Source: Solilutibacter tolerans
GTDB taxonomy: Bacteria > Pseudomonadota > Gammaproteobacteria > Xanthomonadales > Xanthomonadaceae
Length of the DNA: 64,000 nt
Assembly (NCBI RefSeq): GCF_900155935.1
Contig: NZ_FTLW01000001.1
Location: 248,001 to 312,000 of the forward strand
Reading direction: 5' to 3'
Shown: piece after piece, positions 1 through 10,449 of the stretch
How positions within the stretch are numbered: the first letter of the stretch is position 1
Layout: every line of letters starts with the position of its first letter
The notes under the pieces: model-generated
The model's database searches: none
Told to the model about the DNA's origin: nothing
The model's input: only the letters and a program-made list of their open reading frames with translations
Translations under genes and position numbers: made by a program

Positions 1-585
1 CACGTTGTGATCGGTGATCAGCACGCCGATGCCACGATTCTTGAGGTGGGTGATGATGCGCTGGATCTCGCCGACGGAGATCGGATCGACGCCCGCGAAG
101 GGTTCATCCAGCAACATCAGCCGGGGTTTCGCGGCCAGTGCGCGGGCGATTTCTACGCGTCGACGCTCGCCGCCCGAGAGGCTTGCGCCGATCTGGTCGG
201 CAACATGGGTGATCTGCAGCTCGTCCATCAAGCTGGCCAGTTCCAGTTGGCGGCCCGCCTTGTCCAGGTCATCACGCAACTCCAGCACCAGGCGGATGTT
301 GTCGGCGACCGACAGTTTGCGGAACACCGAGGGCTCCTGCGGCAGATAACCGACGCCCAGCTTGGCGCGGTCGTACATCGGCTCGTCGGTGATGTCCTGA
401 CCGTCCAGCACGATCTTGCCGGCATCGGTCGGCACCAGACCAACGATCATGTAGAAACACGTCGTCTTGCCGGCGCCGTTTGGGCCGAGCAAGCCGACCA
501 CTTCGCCAGCGTCCAGAGTCAGGCCGAAGTCCTTGACGACTTCGCGCGACTTGTAGCGCTTGCGCAGCCCCTCGGCGACCAGCAT
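1..585 (-). CDS. lptB: LPS export ABC transporter ATP-binding protein LptB (3' end cut off)
   Basis: Cytoplasmic ATPase that, with LptF and LptG, drives lipopolysaccharide out of the inner membrane onto the LptC-LptA bridge. The 195 readable residues contain Walker A (GPNGAGKTT, about 34-42), a Q-loop glutamine (about 83), the ABC signature [15 protein letters not shown] (from 136), Walker [14 protein letters not shown] (from 156) and the H-loop DHN at 192-194. The gene runs off the left edge just after the H-loop, so about the last 40 residues are missing. Its ATG shares one base with the lptA stop (TGATG), which fixes the start and implies coupled translation in the kdsD-kdsC-lptC-lptA-lptB operon. 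Confidence 0.97.
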   Translation of the reverse strand, partial: MLVAEGLRKRYKSREVVKDFGLTLDAGEVVGLLGPNGAGKTTCFYMIVGLVPTDAGKIVLDGQDITDEPMYDRAKLGVGYLPQEPSVFRKLSVADNIRLVLELRDDLDKAGRQLELASLMDELQITHVADQIGASLSGGERRRVEIARALAAKPRLMLLDEPFAGVDPISVGEIQRIITHLKNRGIGVLITDHNV

Positions 586-1091
586 CAGTTGCTGCCCGTC
601 TTCGGTTGGATGGTCATGCGCACGCGGCCATTGCCCTGGCCACCGCTCTGCACCTGGCCGTTGCGCATGTTGTAGACCACGCGTTCGCCGCGCAGGTTGC
701 CGCGGGGCTGGGTCACGACAACGCTACCCGTGAGTGTGACGATTTCGGTCTTCATGTCGTAGTCGACTTTGGAGGCCGTGATGTTGAGAGGCGTGCCATC
801 GTCCATGAGCTGAGACATGCGAACGGGCGAGCCAGTCAGTATGGTTCGGCGAATATCTCCGCCGCTCTGGAAGACGTCAGCGCGCCCGGCGTTGATCTTG
901 AGCGTGCCCTGCGTAATCAGGACATTGCCGGTCAACACCGTCGGCGTGCTATCGCTATTGGCGTTGTACGTGGTCGTATCGGCCTCGATGTTCATCGTCT
1001 GGTTGCGATCGGACGACTTGGCCAGCGCCATGCCGCTGGCAGCGACCATAGCGGCCGCGATGAGAAGGGCGTTACTGGATGGACGGCGCAT
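585..1091 (-). CDS. lptA: LPS transport periplasmic protein LptA
   Basis: Periplasmic OstA-type beta-jellyroll protein whose polymers carry LPS from LptC to LptD. The 168 residues begin with a signal peptide (about 1-24, ending MALA) and continue with the alternating beta-strand pattern of the family, including [20 protein letters not shown]. The C-terminus is Gly/Gln-rich and basic. Length is normal. The start lies 20 bases inside the end of lptC, and the stop overlaps the lptB start. The position between lptC and lptB makes the call secure. Confidence 0.95.
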   Translation of the reverse strand: MRRPSSNALLIAAAMVAASGMALAKSSDRNQTMNIEADTTTYNANSDSTPTVLTGNVLITQGTLKINAGRADVFQSGGDIRRTILTGSPVRMSQLMDDGTPLNITASKVDYDMKTEIVTLTGSVVVTQPRGNLRGERVVYNMRNGQVQSGGQGNGRVRMTIQPKTGSN

Positions 1092-1629
1092 AGCTGGCTC
1101 GTACCTCGGATTTCAAAATGACACGCTGGGTGTCGAGTTGGGCTTCCAGCCCGCGGCCGCGAATTGTAGCGCCGGGCTGGGTGATGGCGACTTGTTGGTC
1201 ACTGGTGGCGCGGTTCGCATCAGGGAAAACGTTCAGTGCCTCGGTTTCCATTCGCATCTTCTTCGCCCCTTGGGGGTTGTCGAGGATCACGTTGCCGCGC
1301 AGACGCACCTCGCTCCCCTCGCCATTGACCCAGCCCGTCGCCGAGCGTGAACGCCAGCGCTCGCCGTTCTTGTCCGGGAACAGGAAGGTGGGCTGGTCGA
1401 TGTTCATCTCGTGGTTGCCTGGGGTGCGGGCCAGTTTGGGCGCCTGCAGAGTGAAGCCCTCGGTGCCGTCCTTTTGCAGGGTGATGATCTCGAAATCGTG
1501 CAGGATGTAATCCGGGCGTGCCTGGGCTGCGCCTGTGGCGGAGAGGTTGGCGCGTTGGCGGATGATCGCCCAGCCCGCGGCAATGGCGATGATGAGCAAA
1601 ATGAGGGTCAAGGTGCCGCGCCAGCTCAT
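1072..1629 (-). CDS. lptC: LPS export membrane protein LptC
   Basis: Single-span inner-membrane protein that accepts LPS from LptB2FG and hands it to LptA. The 185 residues have one hydrophobic anchor at about 5-24 followed by a periplasmic OstA-like domain with a DFEIITLQKDGTEGFTLQAP stretch and a core typical of LptC. The ATG overlaps the kdsC stop (ATGA), supporting this start. The 3' end overlaps the first 20 bases of lptA. LptC sequences diverge widely, so the assignment rests on fold-like features plus an unmistakable neighbourhood. Confidence 0.92.
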   Translation of the reverse strand: MSWRGTLTLILLIIAIAAGWAIIRQRANLSATGAAQARPDYILHDFEIITLQKDGTEGFTLQAPKLARTPGNHEMNIDQPTFLFPDKNGERWRSRSATGWVNGEGSEVRLRGNVILDNPQGAKKMRMETEALNVFPDANRATSDQQVAITQPGATIRGRGLEAQLDTQRVILKSEVRASYAPSIQ

Positions 1630-2174
1630 GCCTTGACTCCTGCATTGGCCAGGATCCCTGGCAGTTTGCCTTGCGCTTCCAGCAGCAAGTCGCAGAAATC
1701 GCGGGCAGCACCGAAACCACCTTTGCGTGGCGTGATCCAGTGTGCGTGGGGCGCTGTCCAGTGATGGGCATCTGCAGGTGCGACGGCCAGGCCCACATGC
1801 GGAAACACGCCCAGATCCACCAGGTCATCGCCCATGAAGGCGACCTCATCCATCCCAAGCCCCAGCTTGTCGGCGATGGCGCGGGTGGTGGCCAGCTTGT
1901 CATGCGCGGCGGTGTGCACCTCGGTCAGGCCGAGCTCGGCGCCGCGGATCTCGGTGACCCGGCTCTTGCGCGCCGTGATGAATGCCACTTCGATGCCGTT
2001 TTTTCGCAGCATCGCCAATCCCAAGCCGTCTTGTGCGTGGAAAGCCTTGTGTTCCCGGCCTTCGTCATCGAAATGCAGGCGGCCATCGGTCAGGGTGCCG
2101 TCCACGTCGAAGCACGCCAGACGGATGCGGGTGGCGCGGGCGGTCACTTCAGGGGAAGGCGTAGTCATCGACAT
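1626..2174 (-). CDS. kdsC: 3-deoxy-D-manno-octulosonate 8-phosphate phosphatase KdsC
   Basis: HAD-superfamily phosphatase that removes phosphate from Kdo-8-phosphate to give Kdo for the LPS inner core. The 182-residue protein has the HAD motif I DVDGTLTDG (about 23-31, nucleophile D23 and acid D25), motif II ITARKS, and motif IV GDDLVDL. There is no cap domain, as in KdsC (type C0, tetrameric). The gene lies 9 bases after kdsD and overlaps lptC by 4 bases. An alternative start two codons downstream cannot be excluded. Confidence 0.96.
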   Translation of the reverse strand: MSMTTPSPEVTARATRIRLACFDVDGTLTDGRLHFDDEGREHKAFHAQDGLGLAMLRKNGIEVAFITARKSRVTEIRGAELGLTEVHTAAHDKLATTRAIADKLGLGMDEVAFMGDDLVDLGVFPHVGLAVAPADAHHWTAPHAHWITPRKGGFGAARDFCDLLLEAQGKLPGILANAGVKA

Positions 2175-2183
2175 GAATGCGAA

Positions 2184-3170
2184 TCAGACCACGCGCGCGC
2201 GCAACAGGTCGTGAATGTTCAACGCCCCGACCACTTGCCGATCTGCATTGATCACGAGCAGGGCATTGATCTTGTGCGCCTCCATCAACTGCGCGGCCTC
2301 GACGGCCAGTGCCTCTTCGTCGATCGTCTTGGGGTTCGAGGTCATGACATCGACGATCCGTGCGCCGCGGACATCGGTCCCGGCGTCCAGCGTGCGGCGT
2401 AGATCGCCATCGGTGAAGAGGCCCGCGAGGCGTCTATCGGCATCGATAACCGCGGTCATGCCGAGACGCTTGCGGCTCATTTCCATCAGCGCATCGCCCA
2501 CCGTGGCGGTGTCTGGCACGCTGGGGATGTCCTCGCCTGCATGCATCACATCGCGGATATGCAGCAGCAGGCGACGCCCCAGGCTGCCCGCTGGGTGCGA
2601 GCGGGCGAAGTCATCGGCGGTGAAGCCGCGTGCCTCGAGCAAGGCGACCGCCAGTGCATCGCCCAAGACCAAGGCAGCGGTGGTGCTGCTGGTCGGCGCG
2701 AGGTGGAGCGGGCAGGCTTCAGCGGGCACGCTGGCATCGATGTGGACATCGGCTTGTCGGCCCAGGGTGGAGGCCGGCTTCCCGGTCATGGCGATGAGCT
2801 TGTTGCCCTGCCGAGCGAGCACCGGCAAAAGCGTCAGCAGCTCGTCGGTCTCGCCCGAGTTGGAGAGTGCCAGCACGATGTCGGCGTCGGTGATCATGCC
2901 AAGGTCGCCGTGGCCGGCTTCGCCCGGATGCACGTAGAACGCGGGCGTGCCAGTGGAGGCCAATGTCGCCGCGATCTTGCGGGCAATGTGGCCTGACTTG
3001 CCCATGCCCGTGCACACCACGCGGCCACTGGTTGCCAGGATCAGCTGGCAGGCGCGGGTGAAGTCGCCGTCCAGGCGCGCGCCCACAGCGGCGAGCGCAG
3101 CCGATTCGACATCGAACACACGTCGCGCGGTGGCGAGTAGCGCATCAGGGGAAGTGGTGCTGGAATCCAT
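2184..3170 (-). CDS. kdsD: Arabinose-5-phosphate isomerase KdsD (SIS + two CBS domains)
   Basis: Interconverts ribulose-5-phosphate and arabinose-5-phosphate, the first step toward Kdo. The 328 residues consist of an N-terminal SIS domain (CTGMGKSGHIARKIAATLAS about 53-72, then SNSGETDELL) followed by two CBS domains (from about 205, MSRKRLGMTAVIDADRRLAGLFTDGDL, and a second ending in NIHDLLRARVV). I chose the ATG at 3170 because the eight extra residues possible upstream are not typical of the family. First gene of the operon; the divergent BolA-like gene starts 71 bases away, so both promoters must lie in that gap. Confidence 0.95.
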   Translation of the reverse strand: MDSSTTSPDALLATARRVFDVESAALAAVGARLDGDFTRACQLILATSGRVVCTGMGKSGHIARKIAATLASTGTPAFYVHPGEAGHGDLGMITDADIVLALSNSGETDELLTLLPVLARQGNKLIAMTGKPASTLGRQADVHIDASVPAEACPLHLAPTSSTTAALVLGDALAVALLEARGFTADDFARSHPAGSLGRRLLLHIRDVMHAGEDIPSVPDTATVGDALMEMSRKRLGMTAVIDADRRLAGLFTDGDLRRTLDAGTDVRGARIVDVMTSNPKTIDEEALAVEAAQLMEAHKINALLVINADRQVVGALNIHDLLRARVV

Positions 3171-3241
3171 GCGGGGCCGGTTTCGCCAAGACAAGTTCGC
3201 TAAACTAATCCGTTCATTTTACGCCTTCGGAGGCGGCCCTG

Positions 3242-4767
<1,526 letters not shown>

Positions 4768-4790
4768 GCGAAGCGACATCCCCGTCAAGC

Positions 4791-4821
4791 AGAAGCCCCG
4801 CACAAGCGGGGCTTCTTTTAT
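4791..4821 (+). terminator. Rho-independent terminator after murA
   Basis: Perfect 11-bp stem AGAAGCCCCGC / GCGGGGCTTCT (4791-4801 with 4806-4816) around an ACAA loop, followed by TTTTA. It ends the ibaG-murA transcript and stands before the convergent alcohol dehydrogenase gene. Confidence 0.92.
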
Positions 4822-4839
4822 GCCAAACGGGATGTCGCA

Positions 4840-5892
4840 TCACCCCATGGTCGCGTTGTCGATGACGAAACGATATTTGACGTCGCTGCGCGCCATGCGC
4901 TCGTAGGCGTTGTCGATCTCGTCCGCGCTCACCATTTCAATATCCGCAACGATGCCGTGTTCAGCGCAGAAATCCAGCATCTCCTGGGTTTCCTTGATGC
5001 CGCCGATCAGTGAGCCTGCGATCGAGCGACGACCAAAGATCAACACGCCGATATTGGGCGAGGGATGCGGATGCTCGGGCACGCCGACCAGCACCATCGT
5101 GCCGTCGCGCTTGAGCAGGCTGGTGTAGGCATCAAGGTTGTGGCTGGCGGCGACGGTATTGAGGATGAAGTCGAAGCTGTTCGCATGGGCTTTCATCTCG
5201 TCCGGATTGCGCGAGACGATGACCTCATCCGCGCCCAGATCCAGCGCGGCCTGGCGCTTGCTGTCGGAAGTCGTGAAAGCCACAACGTGCGCGCCCATCG
5301 CGTGCGCGATCTTGACGCCCATGTGGCCCAGGCCGCCGATGCCGACCACGCCGACCTTTTGTCCCGGTCCAACCTTCCAATGACGCAGTGGGGAATAAGT
5401 GGTGATGCCTGCGCACAAGAGCGGCGCGACAGCGGCGAGTTGTTCTTCTGGATGCTTCACCTTCAGCACGAAGTCCTGGTCCACGACGATGCGCTGCGCG
5501 TAGCCGCCCAAGGTGTGGCCGGGTGCGTCTTTGGTTGCACCGTTATAGGTGCCGACAAAGCCGTTCTGGCAATATTGCTCAAGGCCCTCGTCGCAGGCGG
5601 GGCAGTGCTTGCAGCTATCGACCATGCAGCCGACACCGACGGTGTCACCGACCTTGAAATTCTTGACGTCGCTGCCGACCGCGCTGACCTTGCCGACAAT
5701 CTCGTGACCGGGTACGCAGGGATATAACGTGCCCGCCCATTCCGAGCGCGCGGTATGAAAATCCGAGTGGCAGATGCCGCAATAGGCGATGTCGATTTGC
5801 ACGTCCTTGGGGCCGGGTTCGCGGCGCTCGATGGTCAAAGCTTCGAAGGGTTTGTCGGCGGCATGGGTGCCGCGGGCGAGGGTGGAGGACAT
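4840..5892 (-). CDS. Zinc-dependent NAD(P)-alcohol dehydrogenase (YahK/cinnamyl-alcohol-dehydrogenase type)
   Basis: Medium-chain dehydrogenase/reductase that reduces aldehydes or oxidises alcohols; the exact substrate is not deducible. In 350 residues: catalytic zinc ligands C38 (in YCGICHSDFHTA), H63/E64 (PGHEIVG) and C159; structural zinc cysteines C94, C97, C100 and C108; Rossmann motif GIGGLGHMG at about 183-191. The CGICHSD signature is typical of the cinnamyl alcohol dehydrogenase/YahK group that prefers NADPH. It stands alone between two terminators. Confidence 0.93.
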   Translation of the reverse strand: MSSTLARGTHAADKPFEALTIERREPGPKDVQIDIAYCGICHSDFHTARSEWAGTLYPCVPGHEIVGKVSAVGSDVKNFKVGDTVGVGCMVDSCKHCPACDEGLEQYCQNGFVGTYNGATKDAPGHTLGGYAQRIVVDQDFVLKVKHPEEQLAAVAPLLCAGITTYSPLRHWKVGPGQKVGVVGIGGLGHMGVKIAHAMGAHVVAFTTSDSKRQAALDLGADEVIVSRNPDEMKAHANSFDFILNTVAASHNLDAYTSLLKRDGTMVLVGVPEHPHPSPNIGVLIFGRRSIAGSLIGGIKETQEMLDFCAEHGIVADIEMVSADEIDNAYERMARSDVKYRFVIDNATMG

Positions 5893-5969
5893 AGCGGTTC
5901 CTGTTGGCGGTTGGGCGATGTCGGCACGTTAGCAGCCGGCGCATTAATTCGGTGTGGGGTTGGTGACGG

Positions 5970-6000
5970 TCAAACAAAAGGCCCCGCATCTGCGAGGCCT
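5970..6000 (-). terminator. Rho-independent terminator after the DUF3108 pair
   Basis: Inverted repeat AGGCCCCGCA / TGCGAGGCCT (5979-5988 with 5991-6000, one mismatch; the innermost pairs probably open to form the loop). Read on the minus strand it is followed by TTTTGTTTG. It lies 24 bases after the stop of the gene at 6024-6713. Confidence 0.8.
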
Positions 6001-6023
6001 CCCGAAAAGCGTATCGATGATGC

Positions 6024-6713
6024 TTAGCGCATCGATTGCAGGCGCAAGTCGATGGTGTCGCCGTCATCGTCTTTTTGCTGGATGCGCACCGGCACCGGAA
6101 TGCCGTCGACCACCCACAGCGTCATGCGGCTATCACCATCGTTGCCGGTGACCTTGGTGGCCTGCATCGCCTTGCCTTCCACGGTCACGCTTTCTTTGCC
6201 GGCGCTAGTGAAAGCCAGCGGCTTGGCTTTGCCGTTTTCTATCAAGCGATAGCGCATGGGCTTGCCGGCGAGTGCGTCACGCACGATGGCGAGGTTGAGC
6301 GTCATGCCATCGACATCGCCGGCTTGCAGCTTGACCGGGCCACGGCGATCGGCTTTGACATCGCCACTCCAGGTGGCCTGGCCGCCGGACCAATCGAAGC
6401 TGGTCTGCTTGGACTTCTTCTTGACCAGCATGTTGATGGTTTCGCGATTACCGACCGGGCGCAATTGGCTGCCCGATGCATCCACGGTAGACGAACGATC
6501 CAACTGCACCAGCGCGTTTTGCACCTTCATGCTGTAGGTCCAACGATTGGCACCAGCGGGTGCCAGCGACATCGTCGCGTTCGCGGCCATGTTGTTGTAA
6601 TTGGCACGGTAGTTGGCATTGAACGCCTTCAACTCGGCGGCCTGCACGGTGGGCAGAGTGGCCAGCGCCAGCACCAGGCCAGCGGCCATGCTGGTCTTGT
6701 TGCGAATATTCAT
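6024..6713 (-). CDS. Exported DUF3108-domain protein (second of a tandem pair)
   Basis: 229-residue protein of unknown function, predicted periplasmic. The signal peptide (about 1-25) ends in VQA before AELKAFNANYRANYN. The rest is the predicted beta-rich DUF3108 domain, with FDWSGGQATWSGDVKADRRG in the middle and a C-terminal VDGIPVPVRIQQKDDDGDTI. I chose the ATG at 6713 over the in-frame TTG at 6719 because GGAG then sits 7 bases upstream. It begins 2 bases after the stop of its paralogue and shares the same order of motifs, so the pair arose by duplication. DUF3108 is known by structure but its role in the envelope is not established. Confidence 0.85.
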   Translation of the reverse strand: MNIRNKTSMAAGLVLALATLPTVQAAELKAFNANYRANYNNMAANATMSLAPAGANRWTYSMKVQNALVQLDRSSTVDASGSQLRPVGNRETINMLVKKKSKQTSFDWSGGQATWSGDVKADRRGPVKLQAGDVDGMTLNLAIVRDALAGKPMRYRLIENGKAKPLAFTSAGKESVTVEGKAMQATKVTGNDGDSRMTLWVVDGIPVPVRIQQKDDDGDTIDLRLQSMR

Positions 6714-6715
6714 GG

Positions 6716-7495
6716 TCAAACTCCCTTGTATTGGGTCAACACGAGGTCGAGCGATGCATCATCGCCATCTTTCATGTGGATGCGCACCGGTAACGGCACT
6801 TCCGGAGTGAACCACACAGTGGTGCGGTCCTCGCCGGCATTGGTGCGATCGATGCGCATTGCGTCGTAACTGATGTCGCCGATGGTGATATTTTCGGTTG
6901 CCGGAGCCACGGCGTAACTTTGCACGCGCATGCGTGAATCATCCACGAAGCGATACTGCAGAGAAGCGCCTGGCTTGGCATCACGCATCACCGCAAGATT
7001 GATCAGCAAGCCGCTCATGTCGCCAGGCTGGAGAGGGATGACGCGACCGCGCCGCGACTTTTTCACGTCGCCACTCCAGCTGGCTTGTTTGCTGCTCCAG
7101 TTGTAGGTGCCTACGGTCTTGCGCGTAGCGAACAGGGCGTGGCGCACGGTGCTTTGCGAGATTGGTCGGTACTGGTCGCCTGATGTATCGAATACGGTGC
7201 TTTGCTGGATGTTGACACCCGCAGCGCCGGCCAAGCCTTGAGTGCCGACGATGTTCAAATCGATGCGCCAGCGCGCGCCGCCAGTGTTCACCAAGCGCAT
7301 GGTGGCCTGGCCCAGGGGTTTTTCGCCGCGAAATACCTGATACGTGCCGGAGAACGGACGCATCACATAAGGCGCGAGTGTCGTCGTCGATTCCAGCGCG
7401 ACGGGAGCCTGCACGGTATTTGCCTGTGCTACCGCCCCGGCGGAGACCGGAAGCAGCAACAAGCTGGTCAGGGCGATCGAGCGTAAGGCCGACAT
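6716..7495 (-). CDS. Exported DUF3108-domain protein (first of a tandem pair)
   Basis: 259-residue predicted periplasmic protein. The start at 7495 gives MSALRSIALTSLLLLPVSAG, a clean signal peptide; the longer frame upstream adds 22 residues that would bury it. Its DUF3108 body repeats the motifs of the downstream gene: YNWSSKQASWSGDVKKSRRG, VIPLQPGDMSGLLINLAVMRDA, and TPEVPLPVRIHMKDGDDASL. The two genes are co-transcribed. The upstream gene purN ends 88 bases away on the same strand, so read-through from purMN is possible. Confidence 0.84.
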   Translation of the reverse strand: MSALRSIALTSLLLLPVSAGAVAQANTVQAPVALESTTTLAPYVMRPFSGTYQVFRGEKPLGQATMRLVNTGGARWRIDLNIVGTQGLAGAAGVNIQQSTVFDTSGDQYRPISQSTVRHALFATRKTVGTYNWSSKQASWSGDVKKSRRGRVIPLQPGDMSGLLINLAVMRDAKPGASLQYRFVDDSRMRVQSYAVAPATENITIGDISYDAMRIDRTNAGEDRTTVWFTPEVPLPVRIHMKDGDDASLDLVLTQYKGV

Positions 7496-7583
7496 GTAAT
7501 CCAATCTCAAGTATTCAGGTTCGGCAATGTAGCTATCTGCGTGTAAACGCAGCATGACCACATCCCAGAACGGACTTTTTGGT

Positions 7584-8207
7584 TCAGACGGGGCCGGGGA
7601 GCGCCAGCTGGCCTGCTACCGCATCGCGCAATACCGAGACCAGAAGCTCGTGCTCGGCCGGGAGCAGGCGTGCGGCCAGCGATTGCGCATCGTCACCGGG
7701 CAGGACGGGGATGCGGGCCTGTGCGATGACGGTGCCAGCGTCGAGCTCCGGGATGACCCAGTGCACGCTCGCGCCGTGTTCGCTGTCACCCGCTTCAAGG
7801 GCGCGGCGATGCGTATGCAGGCCTGGGTATTTCGGCAGCAGGGAAGGGTGGATGTTGATCAGCCGATCTGCAAAGCGCTGGACGAAATTACTGCCCAGGA
7901 TGCGCATATAGCCCGCGCAGACCACCCAGTCCGGCTGGCTTGCCGCGACCGCATCCCTCAGCTCTGAATCGAAGGTGCGACGGTCCGCGTAAGTCTTGGC
8001 CGCGCGAGACCAGCGCAGGTGTTGCGGGGCCCGCGTCAGCGCGATGCAGTCGGGTTTGTCTGAGAATACGCCGACAATTTTTGCATCCAGCGTGCCTGCC
8101 GCGATGGCATCGAGGATCGTTTGCAGGTTGCTGCCTCGGCCGGAGACCAACACCGCCAGCCGACGCCGCTTTGCCGCGTCGGTTTCAGCCAATTCGGACC
8201 CGCTCAT
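7584..8207 (-). CDS. purN: Phosphoribosylglycinamide formyltransferase PurN
   Basis: Transfers a formyl group from 10-formyl-tetrahydrofolate to GAR in purine synthesis. Of 207 residues, the [13 protein letters not shown] loop binds the phosphate of GAR, and the catalytic set is visible in [20 protein letters not shown] (Asn and His) and [10 protein letters not shown] (Asp). I chose ATG 8207 over 8213 because the CAGG ribosome site then has 7-8 bases of spacing. The gene overlaps the end of purM by about 23 bases, so the two are translationally linked. Confidence 0.95.
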   Translation of the reverse strand: MSGSELAETDAAKRRRLAVLVSGRGSNLQTILDAIAAGTLDAKIVGVFSDKPDCIALTRAPQHLRWSRAAKTYADRRTFDSELRDAVAASQPDWVVCAGYMRILGSNFVQRFADRLINIHPSLLPKYPGLHTHRRALEAGDSEHGASVHWVIPELDAGTVIAQARIPVLPGDDAQSLAARLLPAEHELLVSVLRDAVAGQLALPGPV

Positions 8208-9231
8208 CGCCATCGCCTGCTTCGACCACGCGACCGATCGTGCGCGGTGCCAGATCCATGCGATCGAGCTCTGCGCTCACTGCATCGGCTGCCGATGCCG
8301 GCACGACGAACACGAAACCAATGCCGCAGTTGAACGTGCGCCACATCTCGGCATCGGCCACTGCGCCTTCCTTCTGCAGCCACTGGAACACGGCGGGCAG
8401 CTGGAGGCTTGCCGCTTCGATATCCAAGGCCAGGCCATCGGGGATGACGCGGATGATGTTCTCGGTGATGCCGCCACCGGTGATATGGGCCATCGCGTGG
8501 ATGTCCGCGCCGTGAGGGCCGCGGAGAAGTTCGAGCACCGGCTTCACGTACAAGCGGGTCGGGGCCATCAGTGCGTCTTCGAGTGTCTGCCCACCCAAGT
8601 CATAGCCCATCGGTGTCTCGGTGCGGGCCAGGATCTTGCGGATCAGCGAGTACCCATTCGAGTGCGGACCGCTGGAGGCGATGCCGATGAGTACGTCACC
8701 GGCCCGCACGCGCCCGCCATCGCGAATCTCGCTCTTTTCGACGCCCGCGACGCAGAAACCGGCCAGATCGTATTCACCCGGGGGGTACATGTCGGGCATT
8801 TCGGCGGTTTCGCCGCCAATCAAGGCGCAGCCGGATTCCGTGCAGCCTTGTGCGATGCCGCCCACCACGGCCGCGGCGGTGTCGATATCCAGCTTGCCGG
8901 TCGCGAAATAATCGAGGAAGAACAGCGGTTCGGCGCCCTGCACCAGCACATCGTTCACACACATCGCCACCAGATCGATGCCGATGGTGTCGTGGCGGCC
9001 CAGTTGCTGGGCCAGTTTCAGTTTGGTGCCGACGCCATCGGTACCGGAGACCAGCACCGGTTCGCGATACTTGGCCGAGAGGTCGAACATCGCGCCAAAA
9101 CCGCCCAGACCGCCCATCACCTCGGGCCGGAAGCTCTTCTTGACCAGCGGTTTGATCCGCTCGACCAGCTCGTTGCCCGCGTCGATATCCACACCGGCGT
9201 CGCGGTAGGTCAGGGAAGTAGGCTGATTCAC
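8185..9231 (-). CDS. purM: Phosphoribosylformylglycinamidine cyclo-ligase PurM
   Basis: ATP-dependent closure of FGAM to AIR, the fifth purine step. 348 residues, normal length. N-terminal [20 protein letters not shown], then [44 protein letters not shown] and [12 protein letters not shown], all hallmarks of the PurM fold; [14 protein letters not shown] and the C-terminal [16 protein letters not shown] complete it. It is first in the purMN operon and divergent from the DUF2066 gene at 9351, with a 119-base shared upstream region. Confidence 0.97.
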   Translation of the reverse strand: MNQPTSLTYRDAGVDIDAGNELVERIKPLVKKSFRPEVMGGLGGFGAMFDLSAKYREPVLVSGTDGVGTKLKLAQQLGRHDTIGIDLVAMCVNDVLVQGAEPLFFLDYFATGKLDIDTAAAVVGGIAQGCTESGCALIGGETAEMPDMYPPGEYDLAGFCVAGVEKSEIRDGGRVRAGDVLIGIASSGPHSNGYSLIRKILARTETPMGYDLGGQTLEDALMAPTRLYVKPVLELLRGPHGADIHAMAHITGGGITENIIRVIPDGLALDIEAASLQLPAVFQWLQKEGAVADAEMWRTFNCGIGFVFVVPASAADAVSAELDRMDLAPRTIGRVVEAGDGDERVRIG

Positions 9232-9350
9232 GGGCGGCTCGCGGCTTGGGGACGGGCGATTTTAACAGCCCGGCTCACCCCCCCGAAATGGCCCGTGATG
9301 GACGCATCCGCCCGGCTGCGGCACCATTCCCCCTAGGAAACCCGGAACTC

Positions 9351-10436
9351 ATGGCGATGCGCGCAACGATTCGATGGACATGGGCGGCGATGCTGGTGCT
9401 GGCAATGGGCACCGCACAGGCACAGCGTGTGGAGGGCAGCCGCGCGTCCGCGCAGGGCGCTTACGACGCTGAAGTGTCGGTTCGCTCCCAATCGGCGGCC
9501 GAGCGCAACAACGGCTTTTCCCGCGGCCTGATCCAGGTGCTCAGCAAGCTGACCGGCGAGCGCGCGCCCCAGCAACGCCCCGGCGTGGGTGACGAAGTCC
9601 GCAACGCCAAGGATTACGTCGCCAGCTACGACTATCGTCAGGACGAGGGCATTTCGCCGACCACCGGCGCGCCTACCTTCGGCACCACCCTGATCGTTCG
9701 CTTCAAACCGTCCAAGGTGGACGAGCTGGCCAAGCAAATCGGTGTCGTGGCGTGGCCCAACCCGCGTCCGAAACCCGTCTTGTGGTTGGCGCTGGACGAT
9801 GGCAGCGGGCCGCGTCTGGTGGCTCTGCCGCAAGCCAGCGTGGCGCGCACCGCATTGGATCGTGCCAAGGCATTGGGGTTTGGCCTGGGTCTGCCGAAGG
9901 GCAGCGCCGCCGAGCAAGCGATCGTCGGGGCCATCTGGCGGGGTGACACCGGTGCCGTCGCGCGCCTGTCCAAGGCGTACAAGCCGGCCATGCAGCTGAT
10001 CGGCAAGGTGCAGCGAGCTGGCTCGGGCTGGAAGGCGGACTGGGTCTTCGTGGACAACGGCCGCGTTTCCGCCAAGGATTCGAATGCCGGTTCCGATCCG
10101 CGCCGGGTGATCGCATCGGGCGCGGATGTCGTGAACGATGCACTGATTCGCAAGTACGTGCGCCGTGTGCCGCCAAAGCCGGTGGTGCGTTCGCAAACCG
10201 TCAGCCTCACCTTCACCGGCATCGACAATGCGCAGGAATACCTTGGTTTGATCGGCTATCTGGAGCGTCATCCGCAGATTGGCCGCATCGTGCCTGTATC
10301 GGCCACGCCGGGCAGCGTCGTCTTCACCTTGGAGTTGAAGGAAGGCCTGGTCAAGTTCCGTGGCGCCGCGGCGCGTGAGGGCGTGATTACGGCTGTCGGC
10401 GAAGACGAAGACAGCACGCAGTTCGACGTGCGTTGA
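9351..10436 (+). CDS. Exported DUF2066-domain protein
   Basis: 361-residue protein of unknown function, predicted to be secreted to the periplasm. A signal peptide (about 1-22, ending AQA) is followed by QRVEGSRASAQGAYDAEVSV and a DUF2066 region of about 120 residues containing FSRGLIQVLSKLTGERAP. The ATG at 9351 is supported by AGGAAA 11 bases upstream. The order purMN / DUF2066 protein / PerM permease / Hda is, from general knowledge, conserved in gammaproteobacteria, and the gene is probably the first of this three-gene unit. Confidence 0.86.
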   Translation: MAMRATIRWTWAAMLVLAMGTAQAQRVEGSRASAQGAYDAEVSVRSQSAAERNNGFSRGLIQVLSKLTGERAPQQRPGVGDEVRNAKDYVASYDYRQDEGISPTTGAPTFGTTLIVRFKPSKVDELAKQIGVVAWPNPRPKPVLWLALDDGSGPRLVALPQASVARTALDRAKALGFGLGLPKGSAAEQAIVGAIWRGDTGAVARLSKAYKPAMQLIGKVQRAGSGWKADWVFVDNGRVSAKDSNAGSDPRRVIASGADVVNDALIRKYVRRVPPKPVVRSQTVSLTFTGIDNAQEYLGLIGYLERHPQIGRIVPVSATPGSVVFTLELKEGLVKFRGAAAREGVITAVGEDEDSTQFDVR

Positions 10437-10449
10437 ACACCAATCACGG

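Noticed and set aside
7996-9336. A 446-codon frame opposite purM and purN
   Set aside because: Runs over two recognisable purine genes; composition is that of an antisense shadow.
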